Shown piece after piece: positions 15,313-22,999 of a stretch of DNA of 64,000 bases. Below the pieces are notes generated by a model. That model made no database searches and had not been told where the DNA came from. It saw only the letters and a program-made list of their open reading frames with translations. Position numbers and translations under genes: made by a program. This stretch comes from Mucilaginibacter empetricola (lineage in GTDB: Bacteria; Bacteroidota; Bacteroidia; Sphingobacteriales; Sphingobacteriaceae), in assembly GCF_024808665.1 (NCBI RefSeq), contig NZ_JANUBZ010000007.1:186001-250000 (forward strand), given 5' to 3'. Position 1 is the first letter of the stretch; each line of letters starts with the position of its first letter.

Positions 15313-15996
15313 ATGAAACATCTCATTACCTGTCTTTTTCTGGTAATATTTTACCACTCTGCACCGGCTCAGCATTACAAATATATCGACAGCTCAAAAG
15401 TAATGGACCTAAAAAGCTATCAGCAACAAATTAAGGTCGACCCAGATATTCGCCTGGTGGAGATCAATAAATATATTCCAGGCATCGTGCTGGATATTCG
15501 CTATGCTACTGCTAACAACTTTATGCATCGCAAAATGTATCAGCAGGCAAGGGCTTTTGCCAGGTTACCCGTGGTACTGGCTTTAAAAGAGGTGGAAGCC
15601 GATTTAAAAACAAGAGGATTAGGCATAAAAATTTACGATGCTTACCGCCCATACGCTGTAACCGTGAAATTTTACGAAGAAACACCTGATACCAATTATG
15701 TGGCTGATCCGCGCAAAGGGTCAAAACATAATCGCGGCTGCGCTATTGACATGAGTCTGATTGATTTAAAAACCGGTAAAGAACTGGATATGCCTACCGG
15801 CTTTGATAGCTTTAGCAAAAAAGCTGGCGCCAATTATGCCGATCTGCCCAAACAGGAAATTGACAATCGCGAATTATTAAAAAGTGTAATGGCGGCACAT
15901 GGATTTAGAGTGATAGCTACCGAATGGTGGCACTATGATTTTAATGGCTGGGCAAATTACCCATTGCTCGACATTCCTTTTTCCGAAATTCAGTAG
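15313..15996 (+). CDS. M15D D-alanyl-D-alanine dipeptidase (VanX/DdpX-like)
   Basis: Zinc dipeptidase that would cleave D-Ala-D-Ala released from cell-wall turnover. The M15 metal motifs are complete: SKHNRGCAIDMS (SxHxxxGxAxD) and a C-terminal EWWHYDF (ExxWH type). A signal peptide is evident (MKHLITCLFLVIFYHSAPAQ), so it acts in the periplasm. At 227 residues it is a normal length. The ATG at 15313 begins one base after the ald stop; an upstream TTG at 15295 would spoil the signal peptide. Coupling with ald suggests alanine salvage rather than vancomycin resistance, since no vanH, vanA or sensor genes are present. Confidence 0.9.
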   Translation: MKHLITCLFLVIFYHSAPAQHYKYIDSSKVMDLKSYQQQIKVDPDIRLVEINKYIPGIVLDIRYATANNFMHRKMYQQARAFARLPVVLALKEVEADLKTRGLGIKIYDAYRPYAVTVKFYEETPDTNYVADPRKGSKHNRGCAIDMSLIDLKTGKELDMPTGFDSFSKKAGANYADLPKQEIDNRELLKSVMAAHGFRVIATEWWHYDFNGWANYPLLDIPFSEIQ

Positions 15997-16092
15997 TCAG
16001 CTGTTTAAATTCTCTCAAACATTTTTTGCCTATAAGTCTTTTATAGCAAAGAATAAAGCCGTACAATTAATGATGACTATTTAAAAACCGGC

Positions 16093-17082
16093 ATGAAAGT
16101 TTTTAGCAAAAAATACCTCAAAAATATCTGGAACATACTGGTAGCCACCTTTATGGGCTTTATTAATGATAATGGGCTAAAGTTGAGCGCTTCGCTTGCT
16201 TATTATACCATCTTTTCGATGGCGCCGCTGTTAATTCTTGTTATTTCATTAATCAGCCTGGTTTTTAACAAGGAAGTGGCTACCCATAAGCTGTATCCCG
16301 AAATGGCACATTATGTTGGCGCCGAAGCTGCGCAACAGATACAAGATGCATTAACCCATCTGCAGCTTTCAGGCAAATCGGCTACTGCGGCAACCATAGG
16401 TGTTATTACTTTATTAATTGGTGCCAGCAGCATTTTTATTGAAATACAGGAATCATTAAACATGATTTGGCGCGTTAAGGCAAAGCCAAAAAAAGGCTGG
16501 CTAAAACTCATTCAAAATCGTTTTCTTTCTTTTTCATTTATCATCAGCCTTGGTTTCTTATTGTTGGCTTCGCTTATCGTAAATTTAGTTATCAATGCTT
16601 TGGGCAACTGGATTGAGCATTTTATGCATTCAATCACCACATTAATTATAAAAGGCATCAACCTGGGCATAACGTTTATTGTAATATCATTGCTGTTCAG
16701 TATAATTTTTAAGTTTTTGCCCGATGTAAAAATCAGATGGAAAGAAGTGCGCAGTGGCGCGTTTTTTACGGCAGTGCTTTTCATGCTGGGTCAGTATGGC
16801 ATTAATTTATATATCCAATATGCCGCCAAAACTTCGGCCTACGGCGCCGCAGGATCAATACTGGTTATATTGGTGTGGATATATTATACCGCCGCCATAT
16901 TGTATATAGGCGCGGAGTTTACACAGGTGTATGCAGAAGCAACCGGCTGCAGAATTGAACCCGCCGACTATGCCGTATCCGTTCAGCAAACCGAAGTTGA
17001 AAAGTCTGTTACTGAACTTCCACCGCAAAATCCACAAATCAGCGGCACGCTAAAAAAAGAAGAGGCTAAACCTGATTTTTGA
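16093..17082 (+). CDS. YihY/BrkB family inner membrane protein
   Basis: This polytopic membrane protein of 329 residues matches the YihY (formerly RNase BN) family. Visible hallmarks are an N-terminal SASLAYYTIFSMAPLLILVI segment, LNMIWRVKAKPKKGWL, and a later region VKIRWKEVRSGAFFTAVLF ending in ILYIGAEFTQVYAEATG. About six membrane segments are predicted by eye (residues 37-57, 98-118, 140-165, 180-205, 222-240, 252-275). The last 45 residues are hydrophilic and poorly conserved. The molecular function of the family is unresolved. It is monocistronic, followed by a strong inverted repeat and a convergent gene. Confidence 0.88.
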   Translation: MKVFSKKYLKNIWNILVATFMGFINDNGLKLSASLAYYTIFSMAPLLILVISLISLVFNKEVATHKLYPEMAHYVGAEAAQQIQDALTHLQLSGKSATAATIGVITLLIGASSIFIEIQESLNMIWRVKAKPKKGWLKLIQNRFLSFSFIISLGFLLLASLIVNLVINALGNWIEHFMHSITTLIIKGINLGITFIVISLLFSIIFKFLPDVKIRWKEVRSGAFFTAVLFMLGQYGINLYIQYAAKTSAYGAAGSILVILVWIYYTAAILYIGAEFTQVYAEATGCRIEPADYAVSVQQTEVEKSVTELPPQNPQISGTLKKEEAKPDF

Positions 17083-17118
17083 TTCAGGAGAGTTGGTGAT
17101 AATATTTGATTCCGTTTT

Positions 17119-17203
17119 GCCTCACCTAAATCCTCTCCAAAGGAGAGGACTTAAACTTCGCTCTTTTTTAGAACCCTCTCCTTTGGAGAGGGCAGGGTGA
17201 GGC
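17119..17203. terminator. Large inverted repeat between convergent genes
   Basis: The outer arms pair gcctcacc with ggtgaggc. Further in, tcctctccaaaggagagga is itself palindromic and is matched by the second palindrome ccctctcctttggagaggg. The cassette sits between the convergent yihY and dacB-like genes and probably terminates both; its composite form suggests a mobile intergenic repeat. Confidence 0.7.
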
Positions 17204-17211
17204 CTCCCTCA

Positions 17212-18537
17212 CTAATAATTATCATGTAGGTAAGTAATCAACTTTACCATTTCATCGCGCACCTGGCTATCCGGCTGAATAAAATTATTATTCATAAACG
17301 AAAAAGCAAACCGCTTGCCCTTACGGGTTATAAAATAGCCGCTCTGGTTGTAATTATTATTCAGCGATCCCGTTTTAGCCCATATAAATGGCTGTCCGTT
17401 ATCAGTTTTGTAAGCTTTTTTAATAGTTCCAACCACTCCACCGGCCGGCATCAGGCTGTGCACCAGCGAATCGCTTTTTACTTCATCTAAAATTTTGCGC
17501 AGCAACATTACTATGCTTCGCGGCGTAAATAAATTTTGTCGTGACAGCCCGGAGCCATCAACCCATTGCGGCACATCGGGTAAATCATTCAAAAAGTGAG
17601 TCTTTGAATAATTAATAACAGAATCGGTATTAAGCGTTTTAAATTTTGTCGATGAGCAAACCAGCAACAGTTGCTCAGCCATAAAATTGTCACTGGGTTG
17701 CAGCATGTGCTTGTAAACGGTATCTGCCTTTTCGCTATATATTGTTTTAGCATCTGTCGCCAGGGGCATATTTATTAACCTTATCGTATCTTTCAAAGTG
17801 TCCTGTAAAAGTGCAAGGGTTAGGGCTGTACTGGTTTTCCAGGGTATTTCCTGTTTAAAGTTTTTGGGGATATTTGTTGCCGGGTAAACAAAGCTATTGC
17901 TCACAAAATCGCGCTTCACTCTAAAACTATGCGGGTGGTAATTGCTATCGCATTTTAAATAGCGTTTTAAATAAGCCGGCTTTATTTGCAGCGAATCATT
18001 TTTATCGGCATAAAGCAAAGCAACATTATCTTCAATAGGTAATTCATTAATTTCGGCCTGGTAATAATCATTATAATCGTCCCAGCTCCAGCCGTTGCCA
18101 TAAATGTCGCCCGTATAATTCCCGGCAGCAAAGAATAACTTTTTATGGCTGTTTTTAAGAAAGTTAAAACCCTTTACATTTTTCAAATCACTGTGCAAAA
18201 AAGAAGGATCGCCCGTTCCCCAAAAAATCAGCGAGTCGCCATGTATTACATATTTTAATGCTGGTATAGAGTCGCTTAACATCTTAAGGCAGGTATAATA
18301 TGTAAATAGCTTTGTGTTTGATGCCGGCGTAAAATACTTGTCGCTGTTTTGCTCGTATATCATTTTCTGGTTGTCCAAATCGTAAAGAGCAAACCCGGTA
18401 AAATGGCTATTTAACAACTGCGAATGCTTAAACAGTTTTTTTACTTTTCGTTTTTTTATGTGACCGGCATCAGCAATACGGGCCTGTAACAACAAGCTGC
18501 TTATTAGCGTTATAATTACAAATACTTTACGTTTCAT
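17212..18537 (-). CDS. dacB: D-alanyl-D-alanine carboxypeptidase (PBP4, family S13)
   Basis: Periplasmic penicillin-binding protein that trims or cross-cleaves peptidoglycan stem peptides. All three active-site motifs are present: SNTK at Ser73-Lys76 (PASNTKLFTYY), SDNF (the SxN motif) near residue 280, and KTG in WAKTGSLNNNY near residue 390. A signal peptide occupies the first 24 residues. The 441-residue length matches S13 enzymes. The N-terminal sequence after the signal is very basic (KKRKVKKLFK). Its reaction releases D-Ala; together with the nearby dipeptidase and ald it fits an alanine-recycling theme, although it is convergent with yihY and not in their operon. Confidence 0.92.
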   Translation of the reverse strand: MKRKVFVIITLISSLLLQARIADAGHIKKRKVKKLFKHSQLLNSHFTGFALYDLDNQKMIYEQNSDKYFTPASNTKLFTYYTCLKMLSDSIPALKYVIHGDSLIFWGTGDPSFLHSDLKNVKGFNFLKNSHKKLFFAAGNYTGDIYGNGWSWDDYNDYYQAEINELPIEDNVALLYADKNDSLQIKPAYLKRYLKCDSNYHPHSFRVKRDFVSNSFVYPATNIPKNFKQEIPWKTSTALTLALLQDTLKDTIRLINMPLATDAKTIYSEKADTVYKHMLQPSDNFMAEQLLLVCSSTKFKTLNTDSVINYSKTHFLNDLPDVPQWVDGSGLSRQNLFTPRSIVMLLRKILDEVKSDSLVHSLMPAGGVVGTIKKAYKTDNGQPFIWAKTGSLNNNYNQSGYFITRKGKRFAFSFMNNNFIQPDSQVRDEMVKLITYLHDNY

Positions 18538-18589
18538 TAATATTTATACTTCTTAAATTGTATATTTAGTAACCAAATATAAACATTAG

Positions 18590-19822
18590 TTGAGTAGGCT
18601 ATTTTTTACAGTAAAACCCCTTCGTGTAATTGCGCTCTTAGCTTTTATGTGTTGTAGCTTTAAAACTCAGGCACAATATTTTGATATAGCAGGAAACAGC
18701 AAACACGTAACCATTCCCTTTAAAATGGTAAGGGATATGATAGTTATTCAACTCACTATAAATAACAAAGGCCCCTTTAATTTTATTTTAGATACCGGGG
18801 TTGGCCTTATGCTGATTACCGACCCCAAATTGGTTGATTCTATCAATATCCAAAATAAACATACCTTACAAATAACCGGTTTAGGCAAGGGGGAAGATTT
18901 TGAAGCCTATGTTACATCGCAACTGGATATTGGCATACAGGGCCTCAAAAGCTACGATGTAGGCGCCGCGATATTAAAAAAGGACGTTTTAGGCCTGTCC
19001 AATTACGCGGGCACCCATATACATGGTTTATTAGGGTACGAGTTTTTTAGCAACCTGGCCGTTAAGGTCGATTTTTCGGATAGTGTATTAACTGTATGGA
19101 AGCCCAAAAACATACGTATTTTTAGAAAAGGTGTTAAAATCCCTATCACCATTGAAGACAGAAAACCTTACTTAAATGCCCGGGTTACTTTTCCAAACGG
19201 CACAAAAGTAAATAACAAACTGGTGCTTGATCTGGGGGCCGGCCATCCCCTATCGCTCGAAAACATCATCCAAAATCACGGCCTGCCCGATAAATTTATT
19301 GCAGCAAATTTGGGTGTCGGCTTAACCGGCCCTATTGATGGTTTTTTGAGCCGGGTTAATGAACTGGATATAGGGAAGTTTAAAATTAAAAATGTAATTA
19401 CCTCTTTTCCGGTAGCTGCAAAAAGCGCGCCGTCTGTAAAACGGGATGGCAACCTCGGGATGGGTATTTTACAAAGATTTGAAGTTATATTAGATTACCC
19501 GGACAGTGCCCTTTATTTAAAACCTAATGGCAGCTATAATTTGGCTTTTGAGCACGATATGAGCGGGCTAGAGTATTACAGCAGTGGCGATGAATTAAAT
19601 CGTGTGTTTATTAGTCGTGTTGAACCGGGCTCACCTGCCGACATAGTCGGCCTGGAAAAAGATGATGAAATTATATCGATCAATTTCAAACCGGTATACC
19701 AGATGTCGCTGGAACAGATCGACTCCATTTTTAAATCGCAGGATGACCGCAGTTTATTGATCCAGATTCAACACGACAAAAGAGTGGACAATATTATACT
19801 TACCTTAAAACGGAGGATCTGA
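18590..19822 (+). CDS. Retropepsin-like aspartic protease with PDZ domain
   Basis: Two aspartic protease half-motifs occur in one chain: FILDTGVGL with Asp68, and KLVLDLGAGHP with Asp214 (DLG in place of DTG). From about residue 325 a PDZ domain follows (RVEPGSPADIVGLEKDDEIISI). A signal peptide (about residues 10-29, ending KTQAQY) directs it to the envelope. This two-pepsin-half plus PDZ layout is common in Bacteroidota and is usually annotated as an aspartyl protease family protein; substrates are unknown. TTG at 18590 is the only start giving a full signal peptide. The second-half Thr-to-Leu change could reduce activity. Confidence 0.82.
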   Translation: MSRLFFTVKPLRVIALLAFMCCSFKTQAQYFDIAGNSKHVTIPFKMVRDMIVIQLTINNKGPFNFILDTGVGLMLITDPKLVDSINIQNKHTLQITGLGKGEDFEAYVTSQLDIGIQGLKSYDVGAAILKKDVLGLSNYAGTHIHGLLGYEFFSNLAVKVDFSDSVLTVWKPKNIRIFRKGVKIPITIEDRKPYLNARVTFPNGTKVNNKLVLDLGAGHPLSLENIIQNHGLPDKFIAANLGVGLTGPIDGFLSRVNELDIGKFKIKNVITSFPVAAKSAPSVKRDGNLGMGILQRFEVILDYPDSALYLKPNGSYNLAFEHDMSGLEYYSSGDELNRVFISRVEPGSPADIVGLEKDDEIISINFKPVYQMSLEQIDSIFKSQDDRSLLIQIQHDKRVDNIILTLKRRI

Positions 19823-19857
19823 GCCGGTAAACCGGCGCAAATCCACCGCTGGCAAAA

Positions 19858-20367
19858 TTATTCAAAACGCTCATTGTACGCCCTCAATGCTTTTTTAGTA
19901 TGCCATACTGCCTGAGTAAGATTAATAATTCCGGAAATCAGAAACCCGGTTGCAATGGTGCTAAAAACATAGGCTCCTGTTGAGTTACGTTTCTGATAGG
20001 TAAATGTTGGTTCGCCGTTAACAAATCCTGTTGTTTCCACGGCGTGCTTACTATTATTCGCAAAATCAATTATAGAAACAGCAGATGATGCAGCAAAGCC
20101 ACCCGCTGATACATAAAACCAGGTAATATTAGTTTTGGTTTTTTTAAATTCCATTGCCGAGGGGGCATAAGCCATTAACCTGATTTCAACATCTTCGCGG
20201 GTTTGCAATCTGCCCCCAATGGTATACAGGTAACCCTCTTCTCGGCCCTCACCAAACGGAATAATTTTAATTATACTATCGGGCTGTGCGGTATGTTTTA
20301 TTTCCTGTGCCTGGGTAAATAGGGAAGCAGCCGATAAAACGGCGGTAACGATAAGTGAGTTTTTCAT
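19858..20367 (-). CDS. Hypothetical exported membrane protein
   Basis: I do not recognise this 169-residue protein. It begins with a clear signal peptide (MKNSLIVTAVLSAASLFTQAQ). Two further hydrophobic segments follow, near residues 80-100 (WFYVSAGGFAASSAVSIIDF) and 130-152 (AYVFSTIATGFLISGIINLT), with a basic C-terminus. The region between residues 25 and 65 is soluble and would face the periplasm. Two adjacent repeats of an Ala-Ser-rich helix suggest a small bitopic hairpin. It is convergent with the retropepsin gene and separated from the permease gene by about 196 bases. Confidence 0.6.
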   Translation of the reverse strand: MKNSLIVTAVLSAASLFTQAQEIKHTAQPDSIIKIIPFGEGREEGYLYTIGGRLQTREDVEIRLMAYAPSAMEFKKTKTNITWFYVSAGGFAASSAVSIIDFANNSKHAVETTGFVNGEPTFTYQKRNSTGAYVFSTIATGFLISGIINLTQAVWHTKKALRAYNERFE

Positions 20368-20503
20368 AGGTAGTGTGGTTTATTTTTTTTGGCAATACTT
20401 ATAATATTGCTTAACAAAGCTAAATCCTTACCTATTATTTTATTAAAACAAGCCGTAACAAATTCATTACCCCGCTTATTGTAAGCAAAATGATACGGAG
20501 ATT

Positions 20504-20537
20504 GATATTAATAATATATTATTGCTATAATAATATC
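20504..20537 (-). terminator. AT-rich inverted repeat after the permease gene
   Basis: gatatta (20504-20510) pairs with taatatc (20531-20537), with further A/T pairing inside. It lies 26 bases beyond the permease stop codon on the minus strand. The stem is A/T only, so terminator activity is doubtful. Confidence 0.3.
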
Positions 20538-20563
20538 AGGAATATTACAGAAAAACGATGTAA

Positions 20564-21901
20564 TTATTTACCCGGAGTTATTGCGGCATCATCAGCCTGT
20601 TTTTTATAACTGGCCCAAACATAAAACGGAATGCCTGCCATTAAAAGCAAAAATCCCCAATAAACTGTTTCCTGCCCGGTACCGCCAACGGCCCATAAAG
20701 AATATATAAACGCCAGCAAAGCAACCGAAATAGTCATTGCCAAACCTTTTTCCTTCAACTCCTTTTTTTTCAGCCTGATTACCATATACGCCCCGGCACA
20801 AAAAAGATAAGGCACAACCGTGGTTAAAGTAGTTAACAGTAAAAGGAACTTAAATTGTTCAACCAACCCTTTGGTATAATTCATCAGCATAAAAAGAGAG
20901 GAAAAAACGCTGCTGATGGTTAAAGCCATGTAAGGTGCACCTTTTTTGTTTACCCAACTAAAAACTGAAGGGAACAACCTGTCTTTTGCAATGGCATAGG
21001 GCATTTGGCCCTGTATTAAGGTCCACCCGTTTAAAGCACCAAAACAGGCAATAGCCGCCCCGGCGCTGGCCCAATACCGTGCGCTGCTGCCAAACATAAT
21101 TACTGCGGCATCAGCATAAGGCGTTACGGAGTGTTGAAGCGTCTTTGCCGGAATAATACCCATAATACTCACCGCCCCTGCAATATAAACCAACGTGGTA
21201 ATAAACAAACCCAGCATGGTTGCCCGCGATATAGTTTTGCCCGAATTTGAAATACTATCTGCCGGAATGGTAGCACACTCAATACCCAAAAATGAAAACA
21301 TGGTAATAGCCGCAGACGATGATATGGCGTTTATAACCGACCCACCGCTACTATTAAAAGGATGAAAATTTTGCAGCTTAATAAAACACAGTCCGCCTAC
21401 CGATATAAGTAGCAAAGGCACTAGCTTCGCTACGGTGCTGATTACCTGCACCATTCCTGATGCTTTAATGCCGAGGTTGTTTACCCACGCTAAAAACCAT
21501 ATAAATGTCAGGCCTGTTATAACGGCCGCAATAGCATTGCCAGCAAGAATTGGAAAAAAGGTGCTTAATGCGCCCACCAATGAAATGGCAATGGCCGATA
21601 TGGTACATATGTTTGAGAGCCAATAACCCCAGGCCACCAAAAAACCCGCAAAATTACCAAACCCATGCCGTGTATAAGCGTACGGACCGCCGGTACTACC
21701 GGGCAATAATATGCTGAGGCCGCTAAAAACCCTTGCTATAAAAAACGTACCAATAGAGGCAAATACCCATCCCAACAGGCTAACGCTCCCGAACGAGGCC
21801 ATTGCGGCAGGCACTAAAAAAATACCGGCACCTATCATGTTTCCTACAACAAACGAGGTAGCCGGCCATAAGCCAATTTTACTTTTTGAAGCTTCGGCCA
21901 T
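20564..21901 (-). CDS. APC-family amino acid permease
   Basis: A 445-residue transporter with about twelve membrane segments. The first helix motif GLWPATSFVVGNMIGAGIFL is the APC family's unwound substrate-binding element (GxxxGxGIF type). The segment LSILLPGSTGGPYAYTRHGFG and a helix 6 FSFLGIECATIP also match the AdiC/PotE branch. Such proteins exchange or import amino acids or polyamines using an antiport or proton gradient. No decarboxylase gene is adjacent, so the specific substrate is not evident. It is transcribed alone with an AT-rich 5' region. Confidence 0.88.
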   Translation of the reverse strand: MAEASKSKIGLWPATSFVVGNMIGAGIFLVPAAMASFGSVSLLGWVFASIGTFFIARVFSGLSILLPGSTGGPYAYTRHGFGNFAGFLVAWGYWLSNICTISAIAISLVGALSTFFPILAGNAIAAVITGLTFIWFLAWVNNLGIKASGMVQVISTVAKLVPLLLISVGGLCFIKLQNFHPFNSSGGSVINAISSSAAITMFSFLGIECATIPADSISNSGKTISRATMLGLFITTLVYIAGAVSIMGIIPAKTLQHSVTPYADAAVIMFGSSARYWASAGAAIACFGALNGWTLIQGQMPYAIAKDRLFPSVFSWVNKKGAPYMALTISSVFSSLFMLMNYTKGLVEQFKFLLLLTTLTTVVPYLFCAGAYMVIRLKKKELKEKGLAMTISVALLAFIYSLWAVGGTGQETVYWGFLLLMAGIPFYVWASYKKQADDAAITPGK

Positions 21902-22148
21902 ATTAAATAATTGTGATAATTATTATTACGTACAAGGTATTGATTTTTTTAAAACTATTACCGTTTCAGTTATTAGCCTGTTCGTTTACCGGCGAAAATC
22001 TGATTAGTGTCCGCTTCAAACCATTGAAATTTAATTTTATCAATTAATTAACTGCTTTTAGGTGCTCAAATGCTTTTGTGATAGTAAATTAAGCCAAATA
22101 TTATTATTTTTGCATTTCAATTAATTTAAACCCCCTCAAAAAGATTTG

Positions 22149-22772
22149 ATGAGATTACGTTTAGTTATTTTCTTAAGCATCATCAGTTTTTCTGCTTCTG
22201 CCCAATGGTATCGCGTTGATATGCTATTGAAAAAGCATCCCCGCCCAGCAGCCATTGAACCAATGGTTAATCATTCATATGCCTGTCTTCCGGTTATGGC
22301 TTTAAATACTACGCCGCAACCGGTACTTAAACCGTTCGATTTTACTGAATACAGTTTACTGGCTCAGGAATCCATCGTAATGAAAACGGCACAACACAAC
22401 ATGCGTTTCAGGGTGTATGCCGATGCCAGCTATAACTTTAGTGACCTGGCCAGGCTTTATATCAGGCAAAACCGGTATGCTGAAGCTAAATGGTATTTGC
22501 TACAAAGCAATTTTATTTCGCGCACTCAAAATGATGACCATCATACCATAGCTAACCTTATTGACCTAGCTGGCATAAAAGCTGGCCTTGGCGATTATGC
22601 ACAAGCCATGCAGGATTTAACCGAAGCACATGACATTGCTTGTTTAAGAGATTTTAAGGAGGAAGACGCCACTGTCCAGAAAAAAATATTATCGCTTAAA
22701 CAAACCCCTAAGGTTGATGTTCGTTATGCCGAAGAAGCCGAGGGCGCTGCGAAGCCCGCCGATAAACTTTAA
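22149..22772 (+). CDS. Exported TPR-repeat protein
   Basis: This 207-residue protein has a signal peptide (MRLRLVIFLSIISFSASAQ) and two or three helical TPR-like units between residues about 95 and 175 (ADASYNFSDLARLYIRQNRY, AEAKWYLLQSNFISR, IANLIDLAGIKAGLGDYAQA). TPR proteins mediate protein contacts; no enzymatic motif is seen. The ATG at 22149 is preferred to a TTG one codon upstream. A TATTTTTG promoter-like box is at 22105-22112. A hairpin terminator follows. The product has no specific named family that I recognise. Confidence 0.68.
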   Translation: MRLRLVIFLSIISFSASAQWYRVDMLLKKHPRPAAIEPMVNHSYACLPVMALNTTPQPVLKPFDFTEYSLLAQESIVMKTAQHNMRFRVYADASYNFSDLARLYIRQNRYAEAKWYLLQSNFISRTQNDDHHTIANLIDLAGIKAGLGDYAQAMQDLTEAHDIACLRDFKEEDATVQKKILSLKQTPKVDVRYAEEAEGAAKPADKL

Positions 22773-22897
22773 CCAGCTGTTTATTAGTAAATAAGCCGTT
22801 ACATACAATATTGTAACAATAACGTAAAATGCTTTTGCGTTTAATAAAAATTATACAAACAAATAAAACATTATCGTATTATTGTTATTGATAAAAA

Positions 22898-22924
22898 AGA
22901 GACGGTTTTTCACTGTCTCTTTTT
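22898..22924 (+). terminator. Rho-independent terminator
   Basis: agagacgg pairs with ctgtctct (one G-T wobble) across an 8-base loop and runs into T5. It lies about 126 bases after the TPR gene and upstream of the processing-protease gene. Confidence 0.7.
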
Positions 22925-22999
22925 ATTTACATTAGCAAATTAAATAATTAGGCACAAGGATTGATGTTTGTAAACCCCGACTTAAAGACTGTAAAGGAT

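Noticed and set aside
15313..15996. VanX-type vancomycin resistance gene
   Set aside because: There is no vanH, vanA ligase or VanRS pair; the gene is coupled to alanine dehydrogenase, which fits dipeptide salvage.
19823..19836. Short palindrome gccggt/accggc after the retropepsin gene as terminator
   Set aside because: The loop is too short and there is no T-run; it may be incidental.
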